The notes: generated by a model not told the origin, from the sequence alone. A stretch of 57,005 nucleotides of DNA from an uncultured Leifsonia sp. (GCF_945957465.1 NZ_CAMFLC010000023.1:1-57005); one strand, 5' to 3'; numbered from the stretch's first letter, positions 23,130 to 32,156 are shown. Translations and numbers: made by a program.

Positions 23130-24134
23130 TCAAACGCCGCTCACCGCCACCACTCGCACCGCCTCCCGCCGCCCCTGCGCGAACCCCGCTCGCGCCGACG
23201 GCGGCCGGGTGGCCGGGTCCATCTGGTTCGCGCCCATCGCCTCCAGGGACGCGGGGTCGGGCGTGATCACCACGACGCGACTCCCGTGCGCGCGCAGCGC
23301 CTCCACCTGGTCGTCCAGCCCGTAGCCGGGGAAGCGCCGGATGCCCTCGAACTGTCCGGGTCGCTGCCAGTCGGGGCCGCCGAACGGCGAGAGCACGATC
23401 ACGGTCGCGTAACCTGCGGCCAGGTCGGCGTTCTCGGCCGAGCGCACGCCCCCGTTGATGTAGTGCTCACCGTCGATGACGTGGGTGGCTGTGCCGCCGG
23501 GCAGCGCCGTGCTCGCCGTGACCGCGTCGGCCAGGTCGACACCCGAGGTTCGGTCGAACGTGACCAGTTCGCCGGTGCGCGCGTTGAGCGCCACCACGAG
23601 CAGCGGCCGCTCCGGCCAGTCCTGGCGGGGTAGGCGGGAGGCGACGAGTGCTCGCCGCTGCTCTGCTCCGGGACGGAGGACGGCGTCACTCTCCAGGGCG
23701 AAGGCGCCCAGTGCCCGGTGCAGCTCCTCGGCGGTCCCGGCCGCTGCGCCGATCGCACGCAACCGTTCGAACAGCTCCTGCTGCGGGATGCCCTGCGGGC
23801 GGCCCTGCGGGCGGCCGCCGGAGCCTTCCGGTGCCGCCGTTGCAGTGCCGGACGCCGACTCAGCACCGGAGGCCGCAGCAGCGCCGCCCGGCCGAGGCGG
23901 CGCCAGCAGGGCCGCCTCATACAGCTCGGCTGCCGGGATGCCGCTGCGCACGGCGGCGCCCGCGGTCGACCCCGCCGAGGTGCCGATGACCAGGTCGGCG
24001 AGTTCGGTGAGGTCGTAGCCCGCGTCGGCGAGGCCGGCGATGACGCCCAGCTGCCAGGCGTTGCCGGCGGAGCCTCCACCGCCGAAGACGAGGGCGATGC
24101 CGTGCGAAGACGGCGATTCAGGGTTGTGGTTCAT
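23130..24134 (-). CDS. Patatin-like phospholipase family protein
   Basis: A 334-residue patatin-fold protein from ATG 24134 (GAAGGAT seven bases upstream). The oxyanion motif is GGGGSAG (18-24) and the nucleophile elbow GTSAG has Ser53. The usual second member of the dyad, Asp in DG(G/A), is replaced by Asn227 in HYINGGVRS, so catalysis may be weak or changed. An insert rich in Ala, Gly and Pro, with repeats of GRPQG, lies at about residues 80-116. It may act on acyl esters at the membrane. No operon partners are evident. Confidence 0.85.
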   Translation of the reverse strand: MNHNPESPSSHGIALVFGGGGSAGNAWQLGVIAGLADAGYDLTELADLVIGTSAGSTAGAAVRSGIPAAELYEAALLAPPRPGGAAAASGAESASGTATAAPEGSGGRPQGRPQGIPQQELFERLRAIGAAAGTAEELHRALGAFALESDAVLRPGAEQRRALVASRLPRQDWPERPLLVVALNARTGELVTFDRTSGVDLADAVTASTALPGGTATHVIDGEHYINGGVRSAENADLAAGYATVIVLSPFGGPDWQRPGQFEGIRRFPGYGLDDQVEALRAHGSRVVVITPDPASLEAMGANQMDPATRPPSARAGFAQGRREAVRVVAVSGV

Positions 24135-24376
24135 GTCGTGATCCTTCGAAAACGGGGCGCGGCACCCGGATCGACGACCGAACGGCCGGCGGCTGAAGCG
24201 CGCTAGAGGATCCGACGCGAAGGGGTGGGCACCCGACTGCTGATGGAAATCGGACTCACCTCCTCGATCGGCGCGCTGCGAGAGCGCGAGCGAATGAACG
24301 CTTGAACGATAGCCGCAGCGGCGCCCGCACCGCAAACGCCCGCCTCACGCCGCCCGACGGGAGCGGTGGAGGTCGC

Positions 24377-24970
24377 TCAGCCGAAGACCAGGTACGTCCC
24401 GGGCTTGCCCGGCTCGCGCAGCTCGAAGCGGAGGCCGAGGTCGGTGCCGGCGAGAAGGCCCGCCTGCTGCTCGAGCTGCTCGTTCGTGACGAAGACGATC
24501 CGCTCGAAGCCCCAGGCGTCGCGGAGCCAGCTGCGGAGCGCGTCGAGCAGCGGCGCGTCGAGGCCGGCCTCCAGCTGAGACGAGCGCACCCAGAAGTAGG
24601 CGAAGACGTCGACGTCCTGCCAGGCGTCATCCGCCAGCGGTGTGACCGCCGACTTCGCCAGGAACGTCGCGGTCGTCGGGAACAGGTAGACGCAGCCGAG
24701 GCAGACCGTGTCCTCCGGGTCGCGCACGGTGAACGTGAAGGCGCGGTGCTCGGCGTGCCGCTGCTGCAGGCCGACGAGGTCGGCACGGTTCGCCTCCACG
24801 GTGAAGTCGTCGGCCGGCCAGGCCGACTGCTCCCACAGGCGGAGCGCAGCCCGGCTCTCCATCACCGCGGCGTAGTCGTCTTCGGCGTCGTCGGCGACGA
24901 TCGGCCGCAGCACGAAGCGCTCGGTGGTGAGCCCGTCGGGGACCGGCCCGGCCGGATCATGGAACGACAT
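24377..24970 (-). CDS. GNAT-family N-acetyltransferase
   Basis: 197 residues. The N-terminal LTTERFVLRPIVADDAEDDYAAVMES is typical of RimJ/RimL-like GNAT enzymes, followed by FTFTVRDPEDTVCLGCVYLFP and DVDVFAYFWVRSSQ. The Q/RxxGxG pyrophosphate loop of canonical GNATs is poorly conserved, so substrate and activity are uncertain. It starts seven bases after the stop of the MBL-fold gene, so the two are co-transcribed. Confidence 0.8.
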   Translation of the reverse strand: MSFHDPAGPVPDGLTTERFVLRPIVADDAEDDYAAVMESRAALRLWEQSAWPADDFTVEANRADLVGLQQRHAEHRAFTFTVRDPEDTVCLGCVYLFPTTATFLAKSAVTPLADDAWQDVDVFAYFWVRSSQLEAGLDAPLLDALRSWLRDAWGFERIVFVTNEQLEQQAGLLAGTDLGLRFELREPGKPGTYLVFG

Positions 24971-24977
24971 TGCGGGG

Positions 24978-25790
24978 TCAGGCTCCCTCGGCGGACGAAC
25001 CCGCGATCGACAGCTGGTCGAGCTGACGCTCGTGCACGGTGCGCACGAACTCCCAGCCCTCGCGTGGCGACTCGACGCGCTCGTCCTGCGGCTCGCGGCC
25101 GTCGCGCAGCGTCTCGACGTACGCCCGGTCGCGGGCGAGCCGATCGCGCAGCGCGGTGGCGTCGCCCACCGAGCCGTGACCGGGGATCACGACGGCGGCC
25201 TCCCCCGCCCGCGACTGCAGCAGGACCAACGCAGCGAGGTAGTCGTCGAGCGGATCGGCCGCGCCGGCCAGGTCGAGCAGGGGGACGAACACGTCGGAGA
25301 GCATGTCGCCTGCGACCAGCACCCCGGCCTCCTCGACCAGCAGCGCCGCATGCCCCGGCGCGTGCGCGCTGTGCTCGAGGATGCGGACCACGGGGCCGTC
25401 CCAGGGCACGCGATCGGCGCCCTCCGGCAGCCCGGCGATGTCGTCGCCGAGGCCGTCGAGACGCACGTCCTCCGGAATCCCGAAGCGGCGGGCGTCGATC
25501 CCGTTCGCGAGGCGCCGGCGTGCGGTCTCGGCGGCCACACCGCTGGCCCAGTGCGCCGACTTCCCGAGGGCCGGATGCCACAGCAGGTGGTCCCAGTGCG
25601 GGTGCGTCGCGAAACCCGCGACGACCGGGTGCCCTGCCCGCTGGAGATCGTCGGCGAGGCAGAGGATCTCGCTCTCGTGGATGCCCGGGTCGACGACCAG
25701 CGCCCCCGACGCTCCCACGACGACCACCGCGTTGGTCTGGCACCACGCGCTGGTATGGACGAACACTCCGGCAGCCACTTCGTTGAGCAC
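24978..25790 (-). CDS. MBL-fold metallo-hydrolase
   Basis: A 270-residue metallo-beta-lactamase-fold protein. The metal motif is THPHWDH, with later ligands His in SAHAPGHAALL, Asp in VAGDMLSD and His in VIPGHGSVGD. I choose GTG 25790, not the frame opening at 25868, because TAGGTT (25798-25803 on the minus strand) lies exactly seven bases before it, as in other leaderless genes here. The fold covers beta-lactamases, glyoxalase II and lactonases; substrate unknown. It is followed by the GNAT gene. Confidence 0.87.
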   Translation of the reverse strand: MLNEVAAGVFVHTSAWCQTNAVVVVGASGALVVDPGIHESEILCLADDLQRAGHPVVAGFATHPHWDHLLWHPALGKSAHWASGVAAETARRRLANGIDARRFGIPEDVRLDGLGDDIAGLPEGADRVPWDGPVVRILEHSAHAPGHAALLVEEAGVLVAGDMLSDVFVPLLDLAGAADPLDDYLAALVLLQSRAGEAAVVIPGHGSVGDATALRDRLARDRAYVETLRDGREPQDERVESPREGWEFVRTVHERQLDQLSIAGSSAEGA

Positions 25791-25919
25791 GAGAGCCAAC
25801 CTACCCCGCGGCACCGACGAACGAGACGCGGCGCTGGGCGCGCACTCCGGTCGTCGGGAACCGCTCACGGCATCGCCCCGATCATCCCGCGTTCCATCCG
25901 CCCGCGCTCGCGCAGTCGC

Positions 25920-26594
25920 TCATGCGGAAGCGGGGCGCAATCCGCCTGCGTGCCGCGATCGCCGACCTTCCGCTACATAGAGGACGCCTGTGGCGAGCTG
26001 GAGCACCTCCGACGCCAGCAGCGCGACGATCCAGATCGGGATGGCGGCGAGGCTCGGGATCCGGCCGGCAAGGAGTGCGATGACGGTCGCCGAGACGACA
26101 GCGGGAAGCGCCCAGCGGGCGGCGCCACGGACCACGCCCGCGCGGAAGACAACCGTGGCGGCGACGATCAGGGCGGCGAGCGACAGGAGAACGCTGCCCC
26201 AGATCAGCGTGCTCCAGAGCGCGAGGACGGCCGGATCCGCCTCCGCACTCGGAGCGGGCAGCCTGAAGTACCCGATGGAGGTGCTGTGCGCCACTGCGAA
26301 GACCACGAGAGCCGCCTTGCCGACGGTGGAAGTGCCCGCGATTCCCGTCTCTCCCTGCACTCCGAGAGCGAGGGCGACGAATGAGGCGATCAGCACGACC
26401 GCCGAAACCCCTCCGACCGCGGCACTGCTCGTGAACACCCACGACATGTCCATGGCGGGGAAGACCAACCCCGCGTTCGACAGCAACGGGAACAGCGATG
26501 CCAGCGCGACCCCTGCACCACCCCAGGTCAGCGTCCGTCGCGATGTCGACGTCTGTCGTGGTGTGCCGTCAGTCGCGCTCGTGGTCTCCCCCAT
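25920..26594 (-). CDS. Six-span hypothetical membrane protein
   Basis: 224 residues from ATG 26594. After a Ser/Thr-rich N-terminus there are about six hydrophobic spans, including WGGAGVALASLFPLLSNAG, AVVLIASFVALALGV, AALVVFAVAHSTSIGYF, STLIWGSVLLSLAALIVAA and IWIVALLASEVLQLA. No family recognised. It is divergent from the membrane-protein pair at 26690-27537; the three may share a role, but nothing in the sequence shows it. Confidence 0.65.
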   Translation of the reverse strand: MGETTSATDGTPRQTSTSRRTLTWGGAGVALASLFPLLSNAGLVFPAMDMSWVFTSSAAVGGVSAVVLIASFVALALGVQGETGIAGTSTVGKAALVVFAVAHSTSIGYFRLPAPSAEADPAVLALWSTLIWGSVLLSLAALIVAATVVFRAGVVRGAARWALPAVVSATVIALLAGRIPSLAAIPIWIVALLASEVLQLATGVLYVAEGRRSRHAGGLRPASA

Positions 26595-26689
26595 GGCACC
26601 AGACTGGCCGGAGGGGCGGTCGATCGGCAAGCGCTCGACGTCGGATCCGTGCCAGGATCGGAGTCGACGCCGACACGAGGGGGAACGTG

Positions 26690-27178
26690 ATGCGGACGAT
26701 GGGGACGCCGACGGTCGACACCGGGGAGCTGTCGCGGCTGCCGGCCGGGCCGATCCTGGTGCGGCTGCGGCGGGTGCTGATCACCACGGCGGGCGCAGCC
26801 GCGGTGTACACCCTGCTGGGCACGGGGAGCATCGGGACGTGCGCGGACACGCCCGGTTCCGCCGCCGGCGGGTCCGGCACCACCCAGGTGACCTGCGCGA
26901 ACCTCGTGATGCACCCGAGCTGGATCGTCTACGCGGCGCTCGCGGCCATCCTGTTCGTCGCGATCGGACGGATCGCCCGTCGGGCGTCGAGTGTGCCTGA
27001 GGCGCTGCGGATGCTCGATCGCGCCGCGATCGTCGCCGTGGCGGTCGCAGTGGTCTCGGGGCTCATCGGGATGGCGTGGCTGTTTCTCGTCCCGGTCCAC
27101 TCGCTGACCGAGGGCGGCACGATCGTCTTCCCGTTCCCGTTCAGCGCGCCCGAGCTGACGATCACGCACAACCCATGA
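26690..27178 (+). CDS. Hypothetical membrane protein with extracytoplasmic Cys loop
   Basis: 162 residues starting at ATG 26690 (GTG 26687 also possible) behind GAGGGGGA. The first span (VLITTAGAAAVYTLLGTGSIG) is followed by a loop with two Cys (TCADTPG...VTCANL) that may form a disulfide outside the cell, then two more spans. The end overlaps the next start (ATGA at 27175-27178). No family recognised. Confidence 0.7.
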   Translation: MRTMGTPTVDTGELSRLPAGPILVRLRRVLITTAGAAAVYTLLGTGSIGTCADTPGSAAGGSGTTQVTCANLVMHPSWIVYAALAAILFVAIGRIARRASSVPEALRMLDRAAIVAVAVAVVSGLIGMAWLFLVPVHSLTEGGTIVFPFPFSAPELTITHNP

Positions 27179-27537
27179 CCGCCCCCGCCCGCGAGCTCGC
27201 CCCGCGCCGGCCCCGGCTGGTCGCCTTCGCGCTCGTGGCCGCCCACGTCGCCCTGGCCGTCCTCCTGGTGATGGTCGCGCTCTCGGTGTCGCTCGCGATC
27301 GGCGGTCCCGGGATCGGGCGGGACGAGCTGAACCGCCTGGGCCCCGCCCTGCCGCTCGCCGTCGCGGGCGCGGCCGTCCCGGTACCCGTGGCCGCGACCG
27401 CCGCGCTTGCCCTCGCGCTGAGCGCGCGGCCGCAGCGCGCCTGGAGGGCTCCCGTCATCGGCGCGGTCGCGAGCGTGGCGCTGTGCGGTGTCGCGGTGGC
27501 CTTCGTCCACGTGCCCGCTCCGCTGATCGGCGGCTGA
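27175..27537 (+). CDS. Hypothetical three-span membrane protein
   Basis: 120 residues, translationally coupled to the previous membrane protein. Spans: VAFALVAAHVALAVLLVMVALSVSLA, LPLAVAGAAVPVPVAATAALALALS and APVIGAVASVALCGVAVAFV. Ala/Val-rich with no known motif. Both proteins of this pair probably form one small membrane complex. Confidence 0.65.
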   Translation: MTAPARELAPRRPRLVAFALVAAHVALAVLLVMVALSVSLAIGGPGIGRDELNRLGPALPLAVAGAAVPVPVAATAALALALSARPQRAWRAPVIGAVASVALCGVAVAFVHVPAPLIGG

Positions 27538-27538
27538 G

Positions 27539-27544
27539 TAGCAT
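27539..27544 (+). promoter_or_regulatory. -10 box of leaderless VOC gene
   Basis: TAGCAT ends seven bases before ATG 27552, the same spacing seen at several other leaderless genes in this window. This places the start at 27552 rather than at ATG 27543, which lies inside the -10 box itself. Confidence 0.5.
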
Positions 27545-27551
27545 GCTCGAC

Positions 27552-27989
27552 ATGGCCATCAGACTCGACAACGTCGGAATCGCGGTGCGCGACCTCGAAG
27601 CGACGATCTCCTTCTTCACCGACCTCGGCCTGGAGGTCGTCGGCCGCGACACGGTCAGCGGCGAGTGGACGGACACGGCGGTCGGCCTGGACGGCAACCA
27701 CGCGAAGATCGCGCTCCTGCAGACCCCCGACGGCACCGGCCGGGTCGAGCTGTTCGAATACCTCCGCCCGGACGCCATCGAGACCGAGCCCACGCAGCCC
27801 AACGAGATCGGGATGCATCGGATCGCGTTCGCGGTCGACGACATCGACGCCGCCCTGGAGGCCGCGGCGGCGCACGGCTGCTACCCGCTGCGCGGCGTCG
27901 CGACCTACCAGGACAGCTACAGGCTCACCTACCTCCGCGGGCCCAGCGGCATCCTCGTCATGCTCGCGGAGGAATTGCAAAAAGGCTGA
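27552..27989 (+). CDS. VOC-superfamily (glyoxalase/dioxygenase-like) protein
   Basis: A 145-residue protein with two betaalphabetabetabeta modules: LDNVGIAVRDLEATISFFTDLGLEVVGRDTVSG and MHRIAFAVDDIDAALEAAAAHG. Candidate metal ligands are one His/Glu set per module (VELFEYL and the His in GMHRIAF). It could be a glyoxalase, an epimerase or a resistance protein; the sequence does not decide. Confidence 0.85.
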   Translation: MAIRLDNVGIAVRDLEATISFFTDLGLEVVGRDTVSGEWTDTAVGLDGNHAKIALLQTPDGTGRVELFEYLRPDAIETEPTQPNEIGMHRIAFAVDDIDAALEAAAAHGCYPLRGVATYQDSYRLTYLRGPSGILVMLAEELQKG

Positions 27990-28042
27990 CTACGGGCGGC
28001 AAGCGATCGCGATCGGCCCGGCCGCGGGCCGGCCGGTCGCGG

Positions 28043-28459
28043 TCAGCGCCCGACCGCGGTCCGCAGGATCGCGGCGATCCGCTCCTGGTCGGCCGCCGTC
28101 ATGCTGGTGACCGCATAGCCCACCGGCCAGAGGCCGCCGTCGTCGAGCTGGGCCGCCTGCTGGAACTCGATCGTCGCGTACCGGATCTTGAACTTCGATC
28201 CCGGTTTGAAGGCGACGACGACCTTGCCGTCCGCATCGGCGTACGCCGGCATCCCGTACCAGGTCTTCGCCGCCAGGGAGGTGTTCTCGGCGACCAGCCG
28301 GTGGAATGCCTCGGCGAACTCCTTGTCGGTGCCCGTCATCGCGGCGATCGCCTCGTCGCAGGCCGCGGCGGCGTCTGCGCCTGCCTGCGCCGCCTTCTTC
28401 TCGGCGACGGCCGCCTTGATCGCGGCCTTCTCCTCTTTGCTGAACGTGGTGTCGGTCAT
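28043..28459 (-). CDS. DUF1801-like protein
   Basis: 138 residues from ATG 28459 with GAGGGGAA seven bases upstream. The N-terminal third is a charged, Ala-rich helix (SKEEKAAIKAAVAEKKAAQAG). The remainder (AAKTWYGMPAYADADGKVVVAFKPGSKFKIRYATIEF) has the look of DUF1801/YdhG-type proteins, sometimes called iron chaperones. Biochemical role unknown. Confidence 0.75.
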   Translation of the reverse strand: MTDTTFSKEEKAAIKAAVAEKKAAQAGADAAAACDEAIAAMTGTDKEFAEAFHRLVAENTSLAAKTWYGMPAYADADGKVVVAFKPGSKFKIRYATIEFQQAAQLDDGGLWPVGYAVTSMTAADQERIAAILRTAVGR

Positions 28460-28559
28460 GGTTCGGTTCCCCTCTTGTCGGTGTGGATTCACTGTACGAG
28501 CGCGGACGCGCCGGCCGCTTCTCCGATCCTGCTCGGTTCGGGATCGAGTGGTCGACTTC

Positions 28560-28610
28560 GGGAGGTCGACGGCGGGTGGTCGGCGGCGGGAGGTCGGCGG
28601 CGGGAGGTCT
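28560..28610 (+). repeat. 14-bp tandem repeat
   Basis: GGGAGGTCGACGGC, GGGTGGTCGGCGGC, GGGAGGTCGGCGGC, then GGGAGGTCT: 3.6 units in the intergenic space between the DUF1801-like gene and the 77-residue gene. No regulatory role can be assigned. Confidence 0.6.
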
Positions 28611-28699
28611 AGCCAAATCCCGTCACAGCGATCACACTGTCCGCACGCGGCACTTCCGTCGCACCGGGCGAAGGGTGCCGAGCACAAGGGAGGTATGCC

Positions 28700-28933
28700 G
28701 TGACCATGCACCCGTCCATCCACCACGTCCCGCACCTCGACGAGATCTCGCCGGTGCCCTACCTGCGGCACGGTCAGCTCATCTCGCTCATCCGCTGGAA
28801 CCGCGTCGCCGGCGACTGGAAGTACACGACCCTCCTGGCCGAGTACGCCGGGCGCGACGACAAGCACTGGCGGGTGGTCGCGCACGGCCAGCCGATGGCC
28901 CTCGACCGCGCCGAGTGGGCGATCTTCAACTGA
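28700..28933 (+). CDS. Small hypothetical protein
   Basis: 77 residues from GTG 28700, with GGGAGGT six bases upstream. His-rich N-terminus (MTMHPSIHHVPHLDEISPVP), then WNRVAGDWKYTTLLAEYAGRDDKHWRVVAHG, a pattern of a small beta-strand protein. No membrane span. Similar short proteins occur in actinobacteria without known role. Its stop lies 24 bases before copy B of the triple-dyad element. Confidence 0.65.
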   Translation: MTMHPSIHHVPHLDEISPVPYLRHGQLISLIRWNRVAGDWKYTTLLAEYAGRDDKHWRVVAHGQPMALDRAEWAIFN

Positions 28934-28956
28934 GCTGCACCGCAGCGCGCCGCCAC

Positions 28957-29013
28957 ATTCGTCACGAATGCCGCTTTTCGTGGCACGAATGTCGACATTC
29001 GTGACGAATGTCG
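28957..29013. repeat. Triple-dyad intergenic element, copy B
   Basis: Dyad centres at 28963, 28983 and 29003, exactly 20 bp apart: ATTCGTCACGAAT (28957-28969), TTCGTGGCACGAA (28977-28989, outer pair lost through A to T at 28976), ATTCGTGACGAAT (28997-29009, extending to a 21-bp dyad). The element fills the gap between the 3' ends of convergent genes ending at 28933 and 29017. Confidence 0.85.
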
Positions 29014-29016
29014 TGG

Positions 29017-30561
29017 CTACGGCGTCGGGAGGAGCGGGCGCACGGAGGCGTAGGGGTCGGCGGCGTCGCGCGTCGGCGTGTCGTAGACGCGCCCGATCCG
29101 GGCCGGCTCCGCGTAGCGCGCCCAGCCGGGGTCGCCTCCGGCCACGAACGCGACGGCCGCACCGTGCACCTCGTCCGCGAGCGCCTGCGGCGGGTTCGGC
29201 CCGGCCAGGGGCTCCATCGCGGGCCCGTCGAGGCAGTCGAAGAAGAACGGGACGTCGAGGCAGTGCTCGGCGAACCCGAAATGACCCGACGGCCACGCGA
29301 ACCGGTAGAGCCAGGTGGGCGCGGAGCCGCGGGCGGCGACGACGTCCAAGACCGGGACGCGGAACATCCGGTCGGTCAGCACCCGGCCCGCCAGCCGGGC
29401 CTTGCCGGCGGCGACGACGTCGGCGTTCGCCTCCAGGTAGGCCGTGTGCGCGGACTTCGGCACTCCGAGCTTGCCGAGGAGCACGCGCTTCGGCACGAGT
29501 GCGAGCTTCGACCCGGCGTCGGCCATCGCCATCGTGAACTCGTCGTCGGTGGCGCCGAGCACGAGCGGCTTGTCGGCTCCGACCCCGCTGCGGAGCGACT
29601 CCGGGGTGGAGCGCACGAGCAGGTCGCCGTCGATCGCCGGGCCGAGCGGCAGGCCGCGGTCGACGACCTCGTTCAGTGCGCCCGGGCCGAGCTCCGTCGC
29701 CTTCTTCTGCAGCTCGACGATCCGCTCCTCCGCGAGCGTCGACCAGCCGGCTCGGGTGGGCTCGACACCGGCGGTCGCGGCGAGCGCGCGGCCGAAGGCC
29801 TCCGACCGCTCCGGCGCCACGTCGGCCAGGGCGCCCGAGATCGCGTACGCGGCGCGGAACAGGTGCTGCGCCCGCTCCATACCGAGCAGTGTCAGCACGG
29901 CCCCGCCGCCCGCGGACTGGCCGGCGATGGTCACCCGTGCGGGATCGCCGCCGAACGCCGCGATGTTCTGCTGCACCCACTCCAGTGCGAGCAGCCAGTC
30001 GCGCACGCCGCGATTGGAGGGGGCGTCCTCGATCCAGCCGAAGCCGTCGAAGCCCAGCCGGTACGAGATGGTCACGGTCACGACGCCGTCGCGGTTGAAG
30101 TTGCGCCCGTCGTACCAGGGACTCGCGGGCGAGCCGGCGAAGTACCCGCCGCCGTGGATGTACACGAGCACCGGAAGCCCCTCTCCGTCCGGCGCCCGCT
30201 CGGGGCTCGGAGTGTGCACGTTGACGTTGAGGGTGGACTCGCCTGGGATGCTCGGCTCGGGGATGAGGGTCACGCCGGGGTCGCCGCGCTGGGCCGTGGC
30301 CCCGAACCCGTCCGCGTCGAGCACGCCCTCCCACGGGGCCTTGGGCACGGGCGCGGCGAACCGCAGCTCGCCGACCGGCGCCTCGGCGAACGGGATGCCG
30401 AGGAACGCGGCCGAGCGCAGGGCTCCGCGCGGGCCGGAGCCGGGAGCGGTGGTGTCCTTCCAGCGGCCGCGTACCACGCCGGCGACTGTCCGCACCTCGG
30501 GGTGCGGGAGCCAGGCGGCGGCGGCCTCCTCGCCGGTGGATGAGGTCTGGGTGTTCTCCAT
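29017..30561 (-). CDS. Type-B carboxylesterase/lipase family protein
   Basis: A 514-residue carboxylesterase of the para-nitrobenzyl esterase type. Oxyanion motif YIHGGGYFAGS (134-144), nucleophile Ser216 in GQSAGGG, acidic residue in GATDDEFTM, and catalytic His in FGFAEHCLDVPFFF. There is no signal peptide, so it should be cytoplasmic. The start ATG 30561 has GGAAGG about nine bases upstream. It hydrolyses carboxylic esters; the natural substrate is unknown. Convergent with the small gene at 28700 across element copy B. Confidence 0.92.
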   Translation of the reverse strand: MENTQTSSTGEEAAAAWLPHPEVRTVAGVVRGRWKDTTAPGSGPRGALRSAAFLGIPFAEAPVGELRFAAPVPKAPWEGVLDADGFGATAQRGDPGVTLIPEPSIPGESTLNVNVHTPSPERAPDGEGLPVLVYIHGGGYFAGSPASPWYDGRNFNRDGVVTVTISYRLGFDGFGWIEDAPSNRGVRDWLLALEWVQQNIAAFGGDPARVTIAGQSAGGGAVLTLLGMERAQHLFRAAYAISGALADVAPERSEAFGRALAATAGVEPTRAGWSTLAEERIVELQKKATELGPGALNEVVDRGLPLGPAIDGDLLVRSTPESLRSGVGADKPLVLGATDDEFTMAMADAGSKLALVPKRVLLGKLGVPKSAHTAYLEANADVVAAGKARLAGRVLTDRMFRVPVLDVVAARGSAPTWLYRFAWPSGHFGFAEHCLDVPFFFDCLDGPAMEPLAGPNPPQALADEVHGAAVAFVAGGDPGWARYAEPARIGRVYDTPTRDAADPYASVRPLLPTP

Positions 30562-30761
30562 CGATGCTGCCTTCCGTTCGCGCCGCGCTGTGCCGTCTCG
30601 TGCCCTCAGGTTACGGTAGTCGGCTGAATACCAAATGGTGTTCTATTTTCAGATCGACACGATTGTGGGCTCTTCACGAAGCAAGGTGTGGTTGGGGTGA
30701 AGACGCCGGTCCACTCCCCCGCGCGAGAAACCCTGCGCGGGACGGACACCACGCGGCGCGG

Positions 30762-32156
30762 TCAGGGGACGGATCTCCCGGTGGCGGTCTTTCCGCCCTT
30801 GTGACTGCCTCGGGTGTCGATGGGGTGCGGCCTGTGCCGCTTGAGGTAGCCGTGTTCGATGATGAGTGCGACGGCCAATAGTCCCGCGAGCACGATCATC
30901 GAGGTCGGGTCATCGCCGACGGAGTGGACGACCACAATGACGAGGGATGCGACGCACCCGATCGCGCCTGCGGCACCGATCAGCCGGATCCAGAGCACCT
31001 GTCGGGCTTCCTTGCATGCTGCGGCGTTCACGACGGCGAAGATGGCAAGAAAGATTGCGGACGCGACAGCGGAGATGCTCTCCACCGGCAGGGCCACGGC
31101 GAGGACGAGACCCGCCAGGGCGGTGATGTGGAGGCCTATGGGCTGGTTCCAGGTGCGGGCCTCGAGCCGGCGGGGCAACTCGCCCTCCGTGGCGATCGTG
31201 AAGCTGAGACGTGCGGTGCCGTACAGCGTGGCGTTGATCGCCGAGAGCGTCGCGAGCACGGCCGCGACGGCGACCAGGACGAACCCGAAACCGCCCAGAG
31301 ACGACTGGGCTGCGCGAGCGAGGGCGAAGTCGGCCGAGGCGCTGATCTGCGCCGGCGAGAGCGAGCCGATGACGACGACCGCGATCACGACGTAGAGCAC
31401 GATCACGAGGCCGACCGAGAGCGCGAAAGCCCACGGCAGCGTGACGCGCAGACGTCGGGCATCGGCACCGGCGTTGGCGATCAGTTCGAAGCCTTCGTAG
31501 GCGACGAAGATCAGCATGCCAGCACCGAGGGTCGAAAACGTCGACGGCGAGGTCGCCGAGTGGAAGTGGGCGGGCGATACGGCCGGGATGCCCGCGACGA
31601 TGACGACGACGAGGATGCTGAGTTTGATGCCGACGATGATGCTCTCCGAGCGGGCGATCAGTCCGGCGTTCGCGAGGTTGATGATCCACGGCACGGCGAT
31701 GCCGAGGCCGATCAGCGCCCGCAGGAGGAGCGGATCGGGATGTGTTCCCCCGGGCAGCAGCGTGGCCGAGTAGCTGCCGAAGGCTGAGGCGTACAGGGCG
31801 GTGGTGACGATGTAACCGAGCCACAGCACGATGTTGAGGCTGCCGGTCACGGTTCCGATGCCGAAGACGCGGTCGATGAAAGTGACCGTTCCGCCCGCAC
31901 TACGGAACCGGACAGACAGGCGCGCGTACGACACGGCTGTGACCGCCGCGACCAGACCCGCGACGGCGAAGGCAACGGGCGTGCTGGGGCCCGCCTGCAC
32001 AGAGGCGACGCCCAGCACGGCGAAGATCCCGCCGCCGACCATCCCGCCAATGCCGATCGCGGTGGCACCCAGCAGACCGATTCCGCGGCCGTAACCGCTT
32101 CGATTTCGATTCGACGACGTCAACTGAGGAGGAAGCCTTTGCACTTGAGAAGGCAC
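30762..32156 (-). CDS. APC-family amino acid permease
   Basis: A 464-residue transporter with about 12 spans. GLLGATAIGIGGMVGGGIFAVLGV is the first span with the unwound Gly-rich motif of the amino acid-polyamine-organocation family; LIFVAYEGFELIANAGADAR is the conserved span 6 region. The N-terminus is uncertain: the frame opens with GTG 32156 without a ribosome site, and the recognisable protein begins about 20 residues later. Substrate unknown. No operon partner. Confidence 0.87.
   Translation of the reverse strand: MPSQVQRLPPQLTSSNRNRSGYGRGIGLLGATAIGIGGMVGGGIFAVLGVASVQAGPSTPVAFAVAGLVAAVTAVSYARLSVRFRSAGGTVTFIDRVFGIGTVTGSLNIVLWLGYIVTTALYASAFGSYSATLLPGGTHPDPLLLRALIGLGIAVPWIINLANAGLIARSESIIVGIKLSILVVVIVAGIPAVSPAHFHSATSPSTFSTLGAGMLIFVAYEGFELIANAGADARRLRVTLPWAFALSVGLVIVLYVVIAVVVIGSLSPAQISASADFALARAAQSSLGGFGFVLVAVAAVLATLSAINATLYGTARLSFTIATEGELPRRLEARTWNQPIGLHITALAGLVLAVALPVESISAVASAIFLAIFAVVNAAACKEARQVLWIRLIGAAGAIGCVASLVIVVVHSVGDDPTSMIVLAGLLAVALIIEHGYLKRHRPHPIDTRGSHKGGKTATGRSVP

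Noticed and set aside
29017-30561. Opposite-strand 511-codon frame at 29008-30543
   Set aside because: It mirrors the carboxylesterase gene, which has all catalytic motifs; the mirror frame has none.
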